Positions 17,530 through 24,840 are shown, numbered from the stretch's first letter. The stretch is DNA of 64,000 nt from Bradyrhizobium sp. C9 (GCF_002532045.1 NZ_NWTG01000010.1:124001-188000), one strand, 5' to 3'. Translations and numbers: made by a program. Notes: generated from the sequence alone by a model not told the origin.

Positions 17530-18348
17530 TCAATACAACGAGGATGTCGCCGGGATGTTCATCGCCTGACGGCCGGACGGCAGCGTCATCACGGCGGGGC
17601 GCGGCTGCATCGGCGCCGGCCGGACCGAGATCTGCGTCGTACCCGGGCCGAGTTCGCGCGCGGCGATATGCGGTGCGTTCTTCGGCAACACCATCACCTT
17701 GGTGCCGACATTGACGCGGTTGAACAGGTCGGTGACGTCCTCGTTGGTCAGGCGGATGCAGCCTGACGACACGAACTTGCCGATCGTCGACGGATCGTTG
17801 GTGCCGTGGATGCGGTACTCGCTCGAGCCGAGATACATCGCGCGGGCACCGAGCGGATTGCCGGGGCCGCCGGCCATGAAGCGCGGCAGATAGGGCTGGC
17901 GCTTGATCATCTCGGCCGGCGGATGCCAGTCCGGCCACTCGGCCTTGTTGCTGATGGTCTGGGTGCCCGCCCAGGTGAATCCTTCGCGGCCGACGCCGAC
18001 GCCGTAGCGGATCGCCCGGCCGCCGCCGAGCACGTAATAGAGCGCGGTGTTGCCGGTATCGATGATGATGGTGCCGGGCGCCTCAGACGTGTTGAGCGCG
18101 ACGGTGGTGCGGCGCAGCCGCTCCGGCAGCACGCCGTCCTCGGTGGCGCCGGCCGAAGCATCGTTCATCGCCTCGTCGGAGGGGAATGCGCCCGGCTGCG
18201 TCGATGCATAGCCGAGCACCTGCGCACTGGCCGAATTGGCGACCATGAACGGCGTCGCGAACAGGACGCCGGCGAAGGCAAGATTACGAGCAAAGGTGCG
18301 CGCGGCGCGCGACGCAAGCCGGCGGCTGGAAAGAGACTGCTGTGTCAT
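17530..18348 (-). CDS. L,D-transpeptidase (YkuD domain)
   Basis: Periplasmic enzyme that makes 3-3 peptidoglycan cross-links or anchors lipoproteins. The 272-residue precursor has an Arg-rich n-region and a hydrophobic signal segment (residues ~20-42). The YkuD catalytic motif is intact: HGTNDPSTIG, then SSGCIRL with the nucleophilic Cys. The PPAEMIKRQPYLPRFMAGGPGNPLGARAMYLG block is typical of the alphaproteobacterial ErfK/YbiS group. ATG 18348 (MTQQSLSS) is used. A perfect EcfG promoter sits 49 nt upstream, so it is probably a stress-induced envelope enzyme. Confidence 0.92.
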   Translation of the reverse strand: MTQQSLSSRRLASRAARTFARNLAFAGVLFATPFMVANSASAQVLGYASTQPGAFPSDEAMNDASAGATEDGVLPERLRRTTVALNTSEAPGTIIIDTGNTALYYVLGGGRAIRYGVGVGREGFTWAGTQTISNKAEWPDWHPPAEMIKRQPYLPRFMAGGPGNPLGARAMYLGSSEYRIHGTNDPSTIGKFVSSGCIRLTNEDVTDLFNRVNVGTKVMVLPKNAPHIAARELGPGTTQISVRPAPMQPRPAVMTLPSGRQAMNIPATSSLY

Positions 18349-18396
18349 GTGCTGCCCCTGGACGGGATGCGCATCATGGTGATGCGATGACGAACC

Positions 18397-18422
18397 AACG
18401 CGCGCGACCATCAGACAGTTCC
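18397..18422 (-). promoter_or_regulatory. EcfG (general stress) promoter of the L,D-transpeptidase operon
   Basis: On the minus strand GGAAC-N17-CGTT, an exact match to the EcfG consensus. The -10 element ends 48 nt before the ATG at 18348. It is back to back with the plus-strand EcfG promoter at 18481-18506. Confidence 0.75.
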
Positions 18423-18480
18423 GCTGCGAATCGTCGCGAAGTCGCGATTGTCAACCCGCCATCTCTCACGAGAGCGCGAT

Positions 18481-18506
18481 GGAACCTTTGCCGGGGCGAC
18501 GCCGTT
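18481..18506 (+). promoter_or_regulatory. EcfG (general stress) promoter of the AI-2E-type transporter gene
   Basis: GGAAC-N17-CGTT on the plus strand, exact consensus, about 52 nt before the GTG start at 18559. Same EcfG class as the divergent promoter at 18397. Confidence 0.75.
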
Positions 18507-18558
18507 GTCGTGCGCAATTTGATGCGAAATTCATTTGTCCCCATTCGGGAGGAGTCTG

Positions 18559-19671
18559 GTGCGCGCCTTTCCGGGTGAACGTATGCTTGGCAACGCGCCC
18601 GAAGGCACGCCCCTCCCCGACAGCAAAGCCGAAACGCCCCCGGTGATCAGCCGCGCCGAGGTCGTCGCCTTCGCACTGGTCGCGCTGCTGGTGATCGTCG
18701 TGGTGGCGGTGCTCTATCTGGCGCGTGCCGTCTTCCTTCCGATCACCATGGCTTTCATCATCGGCACCATGCTGTCGCCGGCGGCGAGCCTGCTCGAGCG
18801 TTACCGGATCCCGCGCGCGCTCGGCGCGGTGCTGATCGTGGTCGCGGTCGGCGCAGCCGTCGCCTTCATGGTTGGACTGATCGCCTCGCCAGTCATGGAT
18901 TGGAGCTCGCGGCTGCCCGAGCTCGCCGCGATCCTGAAAGAGAAGCTGCATGTGTTCGACCGGCCGCTGGCGCTGTGGCAGGAGCTGCAGAGCATGGTCG
19001 GCGGCTCCGATACGCTGGCGACACTGCCGCTGCCGAAATTCGAATGGGTGCAGCCGACGCTGGAATTCGTGTCGCCGACCTTCGCCGAATTCCTGCTGTT
19101 CATCGCGACCCTGATCCTGTTCATCGCGAGCTGGAAGGATCTGCGCCGCGGCCTGGTAATGACCTTCAGCGACCGCGCGGCGCGGCTGCGGACGCTGCGG
19201 ATACTCAACGAGCTCGAAACGCACCTCGGCAGTTACCTGCTGACGGTCACGATGATCAATGCCGGCGTCGGCATCGTCACCGGTGCGATCTGCGCGGCGA
19301 CGGGCACGCCCAACGCGGCCGGGCTCGGCGCGCTCGCCGCCACACTGAACTTCATTCCGATCATCGGCCCGGTCGCGATGTTCGTGGTGCTGGTGGCGGT
19401 CGGCATCGTCTCCTCGCCGACCATCGGCGCGGGGCTGATCGCGCCGGCGTGCTTTGCCGTCGTGACTTTCATGGAAGGGCATTTCGTGACGCCGACGATC
19501 GTCGGCCGCAGGCTGTCGCTGAATGCGCTCGCGGTCTTTCTCGCGCTCGCATTCTGGACCTGGTTGTGGGGTCCGATGGGCGCCTTCCTGTCGTCACCGC
19601 TGCTGATCGTGGCGTTGATCGTCAAGGAGCATTTGATGCCGGTCAATTCGCCGCAGCTGCCTGAGGACTAA
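18559..19671 (+). CDS. AI-2E family transporter (PerM/YhhQ-like permease)
   Basis: A 370-residue inner-membrane protein with about eight hydrophobic segments in the AI-2E exporter family pattern (two N-terminal segments, a central soluble region with amphipathic helices, then the conserved LNFIPIIGPVAM and GHFVTPTIVGRRLSLNAL blocks). Despite the name, substrates are mostly unknown. GTG 18559 is chosen because GGAGGAG lies 5 nt upstream; ATG 18583 is the next possible start. An exact EcfG promoter precedes it, suggesting stress induction. Confidence 0.9.
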   Translation: MRAFPGERMLGNAPEGTPLPDSKAETPPVISRAEVVAFALVALLVIVVVAVLYLARAVFLPITMAFIIGTMLSPAASLLERYRIPRALGAVLIVVAVGAAVAFMVGLIASPVMDWSSRLPELAAILKEKLHVFDRPLALWQELQSMVGGSDTLATLPLPKFEWVQPTLEFVSPTFAEFLLFIATLILFIASWKDLRRGLVMTFSDRAARLRTLRILNELETHLGSYLLTVTMINAGVGIVTGAICAATGTPNAAGLGALAATLNFIPIIGPVAMFVVLVAVGIVSSPTIGAGLIAPACFAVVTFMEGHFVTPTIVGRRLSLNALAVFLALAFWTWLWGPMGAFLSSPLLIVALIVKEHLMPVNSPQLPED

Positions 19672-19687
19672 CCTGGGTTTCGCATCT

Positions 19688-19712
19688 GGAACCTTGCAGG
19701 GTGCGACGCGTT
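19688..19712 (+). promoter_or_regulatory. EcfG (general stress) promoter of the DUF883 gene
   Basis: GGAAC-N16-CGTT, exact consensus, with the -10 element ending 35 nt upstream of the ATG at 19748 and 17 nt after the previous stop. Confidence 0.78.
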
Positions 19713-19747
19713 TTTCTCCGAACACACACGTTCTCCGGGAGCTTTCG

Positions 19748-20119
19748 ATGTCGAGCACGGACAGCGCATTTGGGATCAGGAACATGACCGACAAAGCGAC
19801 CTACGAACGCCTCGAAAAGGATGTCACTGCCGTGAAGAACGATATCGCAGCTCTCACCGAACAGATCACCGACGCGCTCAACTCGTTTGCCAACAACGCG
19901 GGCAAGCAGGCCCGCCGCCACTACAAGGATGCGCGCGCCAACGCCGAATCGACGCTCGACGACATGTCGGAGCGCGGCAGCGCGATGATGGGCGCGGCGC
20001 AGGATGCGGCATCCTCGATCGAGGAATCGCTGGAAGAGGTGATCACGCAGCGGCCGCTGGCGACCGTCGGCCTTGCGCTCGGCCTCGGCTTTCTGATCGG
20101 CGTCACCTGGCGGCGCTAG
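19748..20119 (+). CDS. DUF883 (ElaB/YqjD-like) membrane-anchored stress protein
   Basis: A 123-residue protein with a long amphipathic, coiled-coil-forming helical region (residues ~20-90, heptad-rich Lys/Asp/Ala) and a single C-terminal membrane helix (PLATVGLALGLGFLIGVTW) ending in RR. This matches the DUF883 family, whose E. coli members ElaB and YqjD are stationary-phase ribosome-binding inner-membrane proteins. ATG 19748 has GGAG 7 nt upstream; ATG 19784 is an alternative. It is driven by an exact EcfG promoter and followed by a holin-X-type gene. Confidence 0.88.
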   Translation: MSSTDSAFGIRNMTDKATYERLEKDVTAVKNDIAALTEQITDALNSFANNAGKQARRHYKDARANAESTLDDMSERGSAMMGAAQDAASSIEESLEEVITQRPLATVGLALGLGFLIGVTWRR

Positions 20120-20233
20120 GTCATGCGCCACCGTTCTGGACGCGATGGCGGCGCGGGCACGCCGCCGCCGCGTTCGTCGACGCGCTCGTCAAGGCAAGGT
20201 TCAAAGCAGAGCTTTTCAGGACAAGGCTGGTCA

Positions 20234-20683
20234 ATGCTTCAGCGGCTGATCCATGACGTCAAGGAATCCACTGCAGGGGCGCTGCGGCTGACGTCGCTTG
20301 CGGCCGCCGCCGCGATCGCGTTGTTCGTCACCATCGCCTTCCTGTGCGCGGCCGCCTTTGTCTATGTGCTGCAGCGCTATGGGCCGGTGGAGGCGTGCCT
20401 GTCCGGCGCCGCGGTGTTTCTGGTCGTCACGCTGATCGCCGTCGGCGTTTACACGGCACGAAAGCGCGAGATGCGCCGCCGTGCCGAGGAGGCGGCAAAG
20501 GCCGCGAAATCTGCCGCGGCGACGATGCTCACCGACCCCGCGTTGATCGCCACCGGCCTGCAGATCGTGCGCGCCATCGGCGTGAAGCGACTTATTCCGA
20601 TCCTGGCGGTCGGCGGCATCGCACTCGGCCTGATGGCCAGCCGCAGCGTTGCCGGCAGCGGCGAGCCGGACGAAGAGGAATAG
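20234..20683 (+). CDS. Phage-holin-family (DUF1469/YqjE-like) small membrane protein
   Basis: A 149-residue protein with two adjacent membrane helices (LAAAAAIALFVTIAFLCAAA and EACLSGAAVFLVVTLIAVGV) and a third hydrophobic segment near the C-terminus. A Lys/Glu/Ala-rich charged region lies between. The DUF883-YqjE pairing mirrors the E. coli yqjD-yqjE operon, so the holin name reflects fold family, not lysis. ATG 20234 is the preferred start although the frame stays open to 20123. It likely shares the EcfG promoter at 19688. Confidence 0.8.
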   Translation: MLQRLIHDVKESTAGALRLTSLAAAAAIALFVTIAFLCAAAFVYVLQRYGPVEACLSGAAVFLVVTLIAVGVYTARKREMRRRAEEAAKAAKSAAATMLTDPALIATGLQIVRAIGVKRLIPILAVGGIALGLMASRSVAGSGEPDEEE

Positions 20684-20700
20684 CCACCAACAAGCACGGC

Positions 20701-20731
20701 TGTCATCGCCCGACTCGACCGGGCGATGACA
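20701..20731. repeat. Palindromic intergenic repeat, second copy of the 11441 type
   Basis: TGTCATCGCCCG and CGGGCGATGACA arms around ACTCGAC form a near-perfect dyad between two convergent genes. It could serve as a bidirectional transcript end, but there is no T-tract. Confidence 0.6.
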
Positions 20732-20746
20732 CCGTTCAAGGGGTTC

Positions 20747-21139
20747 TCAGGTCACACAGCGGCCGGGCTGCAGCAGCTTGGCCACTTCGGTCAGGACGCT
20801 GACCACGGGCTCGCAGGCCACCTTGCGGGTGTCGCCGGGCCGCGCACGGGCGGGCGCTGCGGGGTGATTGCGGGCCTCTTCCCGTGCCACGGGAACGCGG
20901 ACAAGGACCGACGTATCGGGAAGCCGGTCGAGCTTCAGCGCCACCGTCCGGCTCGGGAGGCTGGTCATCGGAACCGCCGCACGATCCGTCTTGGCAGCGC
21001 GATTGACCGCGCTCTCCGGCGCCAATTGGATGGTGACCTGCTGCCCGCCAATGAGATCGTGGCCGGACGCCAGCTGGACCGCGCCCAGCGTCAGTCCAGC
21101 CGCCAACGCAGCGAAAATTCCCTTTTGAATCTTTGACAT
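20747..21139 (-). CDS. Exported hypothetical protein (130 residues)
   Basis: I do not recognise a family. The protein begins with a Sec-type signal (KIQKGIFAALAAGLTLGAVQLASG) and continues as a small basic periplasmic protein with two cysteines near the C-terminus (VACEPVV and GRCVT), possibly one disulfide. The ATG at 21139 is chosen because translation from 21229 would add an unlikely leader and the signal peptide fits this start. A near-consensus EcfG promoter lies 49 nt upstream. It is convergent with the DUF883-holin operon. Confidence 0.7.
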   Translation of the reverse strand: MSKIQKGIFAALAAGLTLGAVQLASGHDLIGGQQVTIQLAPESAVNRAAKTDRAAVPMTSLPSRTVALKLDRLPDTSVLVRVPVAREEARNHPAAPARARPGDTRKVACEPVVSVLTEVAKLLQPGRCVT

Positions 21140-21187
21140 GGTGATGTCCCTCGCCCCATGGAAATTCCCGTTGGCGATCACGGAGAC

Positions 21188-21213
21188 AACGCGAGCAAAA
21201 CCTGTGGGGTTCT
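21188..21213 (-). promoter_or_regulatory. EcfG-like promoter (one mismatch) of the exported 130-residue protein
   Basis: On the minus strand AGAAC-N17-CGTT: an exact -10 and spacing with one mismatch in the -35. It lies 49 nt upstream of the ATG at 21139. Confidence 0.5.
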
Positions 21214-21249
21214 CGCGTCCAGCCATCACTTAACCGTGTACGAAATAAT

Positions 21250-21377
21250 TTTGATTCGCGCGGAACGAGTCCGGGGGTCTGCGAGTCATTGGAAGAGCCG
21301 GTTATTCCCCCTGCCCCATTGACCGGCGACGTAGGGCGCGACCGTGGTGATGCCGGTCGCGCCCTGCTCTTTTTTTC
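21250..21377 (+). ncRNA. Candidate small RNA ending in an orphan terminator
   Basis: A strong plus-strand terminator (stem AGGGCGCGACCG / CGGTCGCGCCCT, then seven T) occupies 21333-21377. Both flanking genes are on the minus strand, so no annotated gene explains it. The preceding bases contain a G-run (CCGGGGG) and a C-rich stretch (TTCCCCCTGCCCC) that can pair with each other. The unpaired C-rich segment is the type that binds Shine-Dalgarno sequences. The 5' end is a guess; no clear promoter was seen. Confidence 0.4.
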
Positions 21378-21474
21378 GGCTGTGTCGCGAACGATGCGTC
21401 AGCCGACCTGTCACTCAGCCGTTGCAATTGGGCACTGAAAAAGCGGTCCTCCCGCTGGCGCGAGGACGTCCGCT

Positions 21475-21648
21475 TCAGGCATTGTCGTTTGATGGCATGT
21501 CCTGGGATCGAACCACCGTCACTTCACGGCATGACGGGCAACGACCGACATGAAACTTGATTCCGGTCGTCTGGTCGTCGACGGGCATCAATTCGCTCAA
21601 GGGCTCGCCGCATTTGCAGGTGACCGTCTTCTGGTCGGCAAAATACAT
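21475..21648 (-). CDS. Small zinc-ribbon-like protein (57 residues)
   Basis: A short minus-strand gene whose product has two cysteine pairs, CKC near residue 11-13 and CPSC at 37-40, spaced like a zinc ribbon (TCKCGEPLSELMP, then GRCPSCREVTVV). The start ATG at 21648 is preceded by GGAGG within the palindrome GGAGGACCTCC. No known family is recognised. It lies 138 nt downstream of a 59-residue gene with an exact EcfG promoter and may be part of that transcript. A role in nucleic-acid or protein binding is only a guess from the zinc-ribbon look. Confidence 0.7.
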   Translation of the reverse strand: MYFADQKTVTCKCGEPLSELMPVDDQTTGIKFHVGRCPSCREVTVVRSQDMPSNDNA

Positions 21649-21786
21649 CGGAGGTCCTCCAAAAGCCTGGAGATTTCATCGCGTCATTGGAGCGAGCTCG
21701 CTTGCACCGTGCCCGCCCCCTTGCTTCCGCTCCTTCTCGGTCTGTCGGATCCGGGCAATCCGGTCGGTGGGTTTGGCTCCCGGCGC

Positions 21787-21966
21787 TTATTTTGCAGCGG
21801 ATTGCTTGCGTGATTCCGCGGCTTCACGCGCCTGCCGTTCCGCCTTGAGGCGGTGGAAATTGTCGTAGAACGCCTTCTCGTGGGCGAGGTGCTCCTTCAT
21901 CGCCTGCGACGCGTCTTGCTGGCGCTGTTCGTTACGAACCTTGCGCTGCTCGGGAGTAAGATTCAT
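21787..21966 (-). CDS. Small charged helical protein (59 residues), stress promoter
   Basis: The product starts MNLTPEQRKVRNEQRQQDAS and is almost wholly Lys/Arg/Glu/Gln/Ala, predicted as one long helix or coiled coil; no family is recognised. The start is well supported by GGAGG 4 nt upstream of the ATG. An exact EcfG promoter stands 39 nt upstream. Oddly, after the TAA stop the same frame stays open for about 37 codons of similarly charged sequence (GAKPTDRIARIRQTEKERKQ) without a start codon, which may be a decayed or read-through extension. Confidence 0.72.
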   Translation of the reverse strand: MNLTPEQRKVRNEQRQQDASQAMKEHLAHEKAFYDNFHRLKAERQAREAAESRKQSAAK

Positions 21967-22004
21967 ACGACCTCCAACTAAGTCCTTGAATCAACGTTGG
22001 ATTC

Positions 22005-22029
22005 AACGCACGAGGCGGGAAAAGGTTCC
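22005..22029 (-). promoter_or_regulatory. EcfG (general stress) promoter of the 59-residue protein
   Basis: On the minus strand GGAAC-N16-CGTT, exact consensus, with the -10 element ending 38 nt before the ATG at 21966. Confidence 0.78.
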
Positions 22030-22047
22030 GCCGGGGAAGGAGCTGGA

Positions 22048-22974
22048 TTACTTGCGCAGGCTCGCCCAGACGCCACCGAGGATCAGCAGGCCGCCGACCA
22101 GGTGGATCAGCTTCGGCGGCTCGCCAAGGATGATCCAGGACAGCAGTGCGCTTGCGATCGGCGCCACGTAAAGCACGAGCGAGGTCCGCACCGATCCGAA
22201 CCGTGCGCCGAGCCAGGCGAAGCCGGCATAGGCGATCAGGCCCGGGACGAAGCCGGCGAAGACATAGGCCTCCAACGCCCGGGCGTTGAAGACCGCAGCC
22301 GGCGTCGCCCACATCTCCTGGAGCGCGGGCGGCAACGAGCACAGCGCGCCGGCCGCCGAGAACAGGCTGACCCGCGCCAGCAGCGAGGCGCGCGCCGCGA
22401 CGCGCGATTGCACCAGCGTATAGCCGGACCAGCCGAGCATCGCGCACACCACCAGGAGGTCGCCCCAGGCCGCGCTCGATTGCGTCAGGCTTTCCAGATG
22501 GCCGCCGGAGACGATCAACAGCGCACCGGCGAGCGCCAGCGCCGTGCCCAGCCATTGCAGCGGACCGATATGCTCGATGCCGAGCGCGGCCGAGATCAAC
22601 AGCACCATGATCGGCGACAGCGCGAAGATCAGCGCGATATGGATCGCCGTGGTGGTGACGCCCGCGATGTAGACCGGGCCGCCGCACAGGAACATGCCGA
22701 GGAAGCCCGCGGCGAGGATCGGCCAAAAATTCTGCGCCAGCGGGATCTTGCCGTCCCTGACCGCCGCGATCGCGAACGGCGCAAGGCCAATGGCGATGAT
22801 GCTCCAGCGGAAGAAGGCCAGCGAGAACGGCGGTACCGAGCCGGCAAGGCCGCGCGCCAGCACCTGGTTGGAGGCCTGCCCGACCGCGACCAGGATGAAC
22901 CCGGTCAGCGCGACCGCGTCCTCCCAGCCCGTGGCCGGACGGCCGACCTGAGCTTTCGGCAGCTCCGCATCCAT
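22048..22974 (-). CDS. EamA/DMT-family transporter
   Basis: A 308-residue drug/metabolite transporter with ten membrane segments in two EamA repeats. The first repeat is seen in GQASNQVLARGLAGSVPPFSLAFFRW, the second in GWSGYTLVQSR and the end LGEPPKLIHLVGGLLILGGV. Substrate is unknown; relatives export amino acids, nucleosides or metabolites. ATG 22974 gives a short soluble N-terminus of about 20 residues. No stress promoter is seen upstream. Confidence 0.88.
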   Translation of the reverse strand: MDAELPKAQVGRPATGWEDAVALTGFILVAVGQASNQVLARGLAGSVPPFSLAFFRWSIIAIGLAPFAIAAVRDGKIPLAQNFWPILAAGFLGMFLCGGPVYIAGVTTTAIHIALIFALSPIMVLLISAALGIEHIGPLQWLGTALALAGALLIVSGGHLESLTQSSAAWGDLLVVCAMLGWSGYTLVQSRVAARASLLARVSLFSAAGALCSLPPALQEMWATPAAVFNARALEAYVFAGFVPGLIAYAGFAWLGARFGSVRTSLVLYVAPIASALLSWIILGEPPKLIHLVGGLLILGGVWASLRK

Positions 22975-23041
22975 GACACCGCCCCCTCAGCGGGCGCACG
23001 TTCACCCAGGACGGCTCGCGTCAGCGCAGCACGCCCCCGCG

Positions 23042-23722
23042 CTACTGCTCCGCCGCCTCCCGCTCCATGTCGCGGCCGGTCATGTCCTCGCCCTGCATGT
23101 TGGCGTATTCGCGCGCCATCTCGCGCATCAGGAATTTGGCGGGGACGTCGTGATAGGTGCCGTGGTCGTTGACGTACTGCATGTAGGCACGCCCCGCGCC
23201 GTCGAACGGATGCAGCAGCGCATCCGAATGGCCGTCGAAATCGAGCGGCTTGACGCCGAGCTTGGCGCACAGCGTGTCGTTGAAGGTCGGGGTCGCCTTG
23301 CGCCAGGCGCCGTCGACGAACACTTCGGTGAAGCCGTGCCAGGTGAACAGGTCCGAGCCCATGCTCTGGCGCAGCTTCTCGGTGGTGAGATGGTTGCGGA
23401 CATCGGCAAAGCCGACCCGGGCCGGGATGCCATGGACCCGGCAGGCCGCGGCATAGAGCGCCGCCTTGCCGACGCAATAGCCGTTACCCGCGGCGAGCAC
23501 GCTGGAAGCCCGGTAGCTCTCCGACGAGCGCATGCTGACATAGGGGTTGTAGCGGATGCCGTCGCGCACTGCCGTGTAGAGCCGGCTCGCGATGTCGCGC
23601 ACGCTGGCGTCGGGTGGGACGGCGGCGCGGGCGAACGCCTCGACGGCGGGATGGTCGCTGTCGACATATTCGCCGGGGTCGGTGTAGAGGCGGCTGATCG
23701 TCTCGGGGAGATGCTCGGTCAT
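23042..23722 (-). CDS. Transglutaminase-like cysteine protease-fold protein
   Basis: A 226-residue soluble protein of the transglutaminase-like superfamily. The expected triad is visible: Cys in GNGYCVGKAALYAAACR, His in WHGFTEVFVDG, and an acidic residue in the following PTFNDTLC. There is no signal peptide, so it acts in the cytoplasm, most likely as a hydrolase or amidase more than a cross-linker. Arg/Asn contexts (GIRYNPYVSMRSSESYRAS) are typical of this subfamily. The gene is preceded by a short spacer and is followed by the EamA transporter 68 nt later. Confidence 0.85.
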   Translation of the reverse strand: MTEHLPETISRLYTDPGEYVDSDHPAVEAFARAAVPPDASVRDIASRLYTAVRDGIRYNPYVSMRSSESYRASSVLAAGNGYCVGKAALYAAACRVHGIPARVGFADVRNHLTTEKLRQSMGSDLFTWHGFTEVFVDGAWRKATPTFNDTLCAKLGVKPLDFDGHSDALLHPFDGAGRAYMQYVNDHGTYHDVPAKFLMREMAREYANMQGEDMTGRDMEREAAEQ

Positions 23723-23793
23723 GGCGCAACCTTAGCAAGCCATCGGCGCAGTTCAATGCAGCAAGTGCAACCCGTCTTGCAGACCTGTTGTGC

Positions 23794-24015
23794 TTAGTTC
23801 TCGAAGTGTTCGTCCAACCGCGGCGGCGGGTAGCTGCGCCGCTTGGCCTTGAAATATTCGCGTGCGAAATGGATGCCGATCCCGATCAGGAACGGCGGGG
23901 CGAGCGCGGCGGCGATCATCAGCGCGGTGATCGACTTCGGCGTCAGGATGTCCAGCACCATCGACGCCAGCAGCCACAGCGTGGCAGCAATCACCGCGAC
24001 GTCGACGTGCTTCAT
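23794..24015 (-). CDS. Small membrane protein, unknown (73 residues)
   Basis: The product has two hydrophobic helices (VAVIAATLWLLASMVLDIL and ALMIAAALAPPFLIGIGIHF) and a basic, proline-rich tail (FKAKRRSYPPPRLDEHF). I do not recognise a family. The ATG at 24015 is the first of the frame, with GGAGAGTC upstream. It stands alone in orientation with its neighbours and has no visible EcfG promoter. Confidence 0.65.
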   Translation of the reverse strand: MKHVDVAVIAATLWLLASMVLDILTPKSITALMIAAALAPPFLIGIGIHFAREYFKAKRRSYPPPRLDEHFEN

Positions 24016-24197
24016 TCTCCAGACTCTCCTTGGTCCCTGACCTCAATCCGGGTTCCATCCTACCGGCTGGCCCCGCGCACGCCAAGGATTCCGGCGGCAG
24101 GCGATACCTCCAGCCCTTCACTTTTTTTGAACGGTCCGCAGGCAACGTAGATCAGGTTGAACCAGCGCGGAGGCCGCAATGGGCCACCGTTCACCGA

Positions 24198-24584
24198 TCA
24201 AGCTGCTAACGCCCGCACCAGCATGAGGCCGCCGAACAGCGCGAGGATCGAGAGTGCGACGGAGGCTACGATGTAGGCCGCGGCCGGCCATAGCTCGCCC
24301 CGCTGCATCAGCACGATCGCATCGAGCGAAAAGGTCGAGAAGGTGGTGAAGCCGCCGCAGATGCCGACGGTAAGAAACACCCGCACCGCCTGGCTGACGT
24401 TCCAGCTCAGCGCGAAGGACTCCGCGAAGACGCCGATCAGGAACGAGCCCACGATATTGATTACCAGCGTACCCCAGGGAAATTCGGTGCCGACCAGGCG
24501 CCCCGCGCCGATCGCCACCAGATAGCGTGCGACCGATCCCAGCGAACCACCGATCGCGACCGCCGCCAACAATTGAACGTTCAA
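24198..24584 (-). CDS. crcB: Fluoride ion channel CrcB/Fluc
   Basis: A dual-topology fluoride exporter with four membrane helices; 128 residues, the usual size. Diagnostic blocks are GGSLGSVARYL, GTLVINIVGSFLIG and the phenylalanine-box region GGFTTFSTFSLD. The start is uncertain: a TTG at 24584 follows AGGTGAG by 3 nt, while a GTG at 24605 would add seven residues and overlap the upstream gene. I looked for a fluoride riboswitch upstream and did not see one. Confidence 0.92.
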   Translation of the reverse strand: MNVQLLAAVAIGGSLGSVARYLVAIGAGRLVGTEFPWGTLVINIVGSFLIGVFAESFALSWNVSQAVRVFLTVGICGGFTTFSTFSLDAIVLMQRGELWPAAAYIVASVALSILALFGGLMLVRALAA

Positions 24585-24588
24585 GGTC

Positions 24589-24840
24589 TCACCTTTCCCG
24601 AGCACGATGACTCGTCATCGTGCTCTGTTTCTGGTTTGGGCATGATCCTCTGTCGGAAAACCGGTGCCCACTTTTCCGGATCATGCCTCGCCACTCGGCG
24701 ATGCCCGTCACAAGCCCAACAACGAAAGTCGCGGCGACCAGCTCGCCCGGGGCGCCGACCAACAGGGCGACGACACCGACGAGCCAGATCGACCCGACCA
24801 GCGACAATGCGATTGAGAGTGACCCAGGAAGACCCGTCAT
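24589..24840 (-). CDS. Small membrane protein with C-terminus encoded by a dispersed repeat
   Basis: An 83-residue protein with two adjacent membrane helices (ALSLVGSIWLVGVVALLV and ELVAATFVVGLVTGIAEW). No family is recognised. After the second helix the reading frame enters a dispersed palindromic element at 24638-24687, and the last ~30 polar residues (from about MIRKSGHRFSD) are encoded by this repeat and its flank. The native C-terminus was therefore probably replaced by repeat insertion. It ends just upstream of crcB and may be co-transcribed with it. Confidence 0.55.
   Translation of the reverse strand: MTGLPGSLSIALSLVGSIWLVGVVALLVGAPGELVAATFVVGLVTGIAEWRGMIRKSGHRFSDRGSCPNQKQSTMTSHRARER
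24638..24687. repeat. Dispersed palindrome of the CGGAAAACCG / CTTTTCCGGATCATGC family
   Basis: The outer arms GGCATGATC and GATCATGCC are exact inverted repeats; the interior holds CGGAAAACCGG and CACTTTTCCGG. A second copy of the same design lies at 50145-50193 upstream of urtB. Such elements are widespread in rhizobial intergenic DNA. Confidence 0.8.

Noticed and set aside
20123..20233. N-terminal extension of the holin-family gene to 20123
   Set aside because: Arg/Gly/Ser-rich low-complexity sequence lacking family resemblance; the ATG at 20234 fits the family start.
21263..21290. Further GGAAC box inside the candidate sRNA
   Set aside because: No CGTT-like -10 at 16 or 17 nt; the nearest CATT is 20 nt away, so it is not called an EcfG promoter.
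24585..24700. Fluoride riboswitch upstream of crcB
   Set aside because: The conserved GG-GATGG core and pseudoknot arms were not found; the region is coding or repeat sequence.
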